Shown one piece after another: positions 63,595-64,000 of a DNA stretch of 64,000 nt; the stretch's first letter is position 1, and every line of letters starts with the position of its first letter. The notes below the pieces were generated by a model. The model was not told the DNA's origin, did not search any database, and worked only from the letters and a program-made list of their open reading frames with translations. The stretch comes from Rhizobium sp. LC145 (GTDB taxonomy: Bacteria; Pseudomonadota; Alphaproteobacteria; Rhizobiales; Rhizobiaceae): assembly GCF_001005825.1 (NCBI RefSeq), contig NZ_LBHV01000005.1, forward strand, positions 388,342-452,341, written 5' to 3'. A program made the translations under genes and the position numbers.

Positions 63595-64000
63595 ATGTCA
63601 CCGGAAGAACGCCAGCTCCTCACCTCGCTTTTTGACCGCATCCGCACCGCCGCCGCCACGCCCCGCGACGCGCAGGCCGAAAGCCTGATCGATCAGGCGA
63701 CCTGCGAACAGCCCTATGCCGCCTATTATCTGGCTCAGGCCGTCATCGTGCAGGAAAAGGGGCTCGAAGCCGCGGCAAACCATATCAAGGAGCTCGAGGA
63801 GCGCATTCGCCAGATCGAGGCCCAGGATAGCGAGCACCACCGCGCCGAACAGGGCGGCGGTTTCTTAAGCTCCATCTTCGGCTCCAGCCAGCCGCGCGAT
63901 TCCGTTCCCCAGCCGGGCCCCTGGGACAGCAGCTCCCGCCAGGACCTCCGTTCCAGTCGCGAACAGGAGAACGCCTACCGCCAGCCCCAGCCCATAGCCC
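63595..64000 (+). CDS. DUF2076 family protein (cut by window end)
   Basis: The first 135 codons are visible. MSPEERQLLTSLFDRIRTAAATPRDAQAESLIDQ and YAAYYLAQAVIVQEKGLEAAANHIKELEERIRQIE match the start of DUF2076 proteins, predicted periplasmic or ligand-associated coiled-coil proteins. After residue 80 the chain is Gly/Ser/Gln/Pro-rich (GGGFLSSIFGSSQPRD). An AAGGAGG Shine-Dalgarno (63582-63588) precedes the ATG. Function unknown; the C-terminus is outside the window. Confidence 0.85.
   Translation, partial: MSPEERQLLTSLFDRIRTAAATPRDAQAESLIDQATCEQPYAAYYLAQAVIVQEKGLEAAANHIKELEERIRQIEAQDSEHHRAEQGGGFLSSIFGSSQPRDSVPQPGPWDSSSRQDLRSSREQENAYRQPQPIA

Noticed and set aside
1..64000. tRNA/rRNA genes, insertion sequences, prophage or integrative element
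   Set aside because: No cloverleaf, rRNA or transposase/integrase sequence was seen on either strand.

Overview
The window is GC-rich, gene-dense chromosomal DNA from an alphaproteobacterium of the Hyphomicrobiales, most likely Rhizobiaceae (Rhizobium/Agrobacterium/Neorhizobium-like). This rests on gene content and protein style: the rplY-pth-ychF neighbourhood, a short ClpS2-type adaptor, a petABC operon with a separate cytochrome c1, a divergent ClpP paralog, the MoxR-DUF58-DUF4159 cluster and CTTGAC/CTATAT-like promoters. I see no phage, transposase, CRISPR array, rRNA or tRNA. The genus is inferred, not proven.

Layout. 1-2.7 kb: end of a DUF1349 protein, a CsaA-like tRNA-binding protein, proC overlapping a YbjN-domain gene, and a small UbiK/BMFP-type coiled coil. 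2.9-7.7 kb: lgt, a MidA-type methyltransferase, pgeF, an M24-fold protein that has lost its metal ligands, and a lipoprotein. 7.8-11.8 kb: prs, a two-Kazal-domain lipoprotein and a chemoreceptor. 11.9-17.5 kb: two large c-di-GMP proteins (MHYT-GGDEF-EAL and HAMP-PAS-GGDEF-EAL) around rplY. 17.6-21.5 kb: pth, clpS, ychF, two overlapping MaoC-type genes and apt. 21.6-24.4 kb: the bc1 complex operon petABC. 24.8-31.1 kb: an endonuclease/phosphatase-fold protein, two paralogous ABC exporters flanking an RHH/RelE toxin-antitoxin pair, and trmL. 31.1-33.5 kb: a SoxR regulon unit. 33.6-39.9 kb: a Na/Pi cotransporter, hemF, small proteins, cca, a CoA-pyrophosphatase and a DUF1285 protein. 40-46.9 kb: the MoxR-DUF58-BatA/DUF4159-GATase-like operon. 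47-54.2 kb: accessory metabolism (LysR plus MBL hydrolase, MFS, GNATs, glutathionyl-hydroquinone reductase, Nudix, phosphoesterase). 54.3-57 kb: an ECF sigma/anti-sigma pair, a quinone reductase and an HxlR regulator. 57-59.5 kb: leuA with an attenuator, and BrnTA. 59.6-64 kb: BenE, a GH25 lipoprotein, a ClpP paralog, a GFA protein and a DUF2076 protein cut by the window edge.

The most notable regulatory structures are: (i) a Leu-rich leader peptide before leuA whose start codon coincides with the predicted transcription start, with mutually exclusive stems behind it; (ii) a 20-codon hydrophobic ORF with a strong Shine-Dalgarno and a hairpin right after its stop, upstream of an ABC exporter gene; (iii) a textbook SoxR site inside a 19-bp-spacer promoter between soxR and an FMN reductase-MFS operon. 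Most other genes are ordinary core or accessory rhizobial genes.
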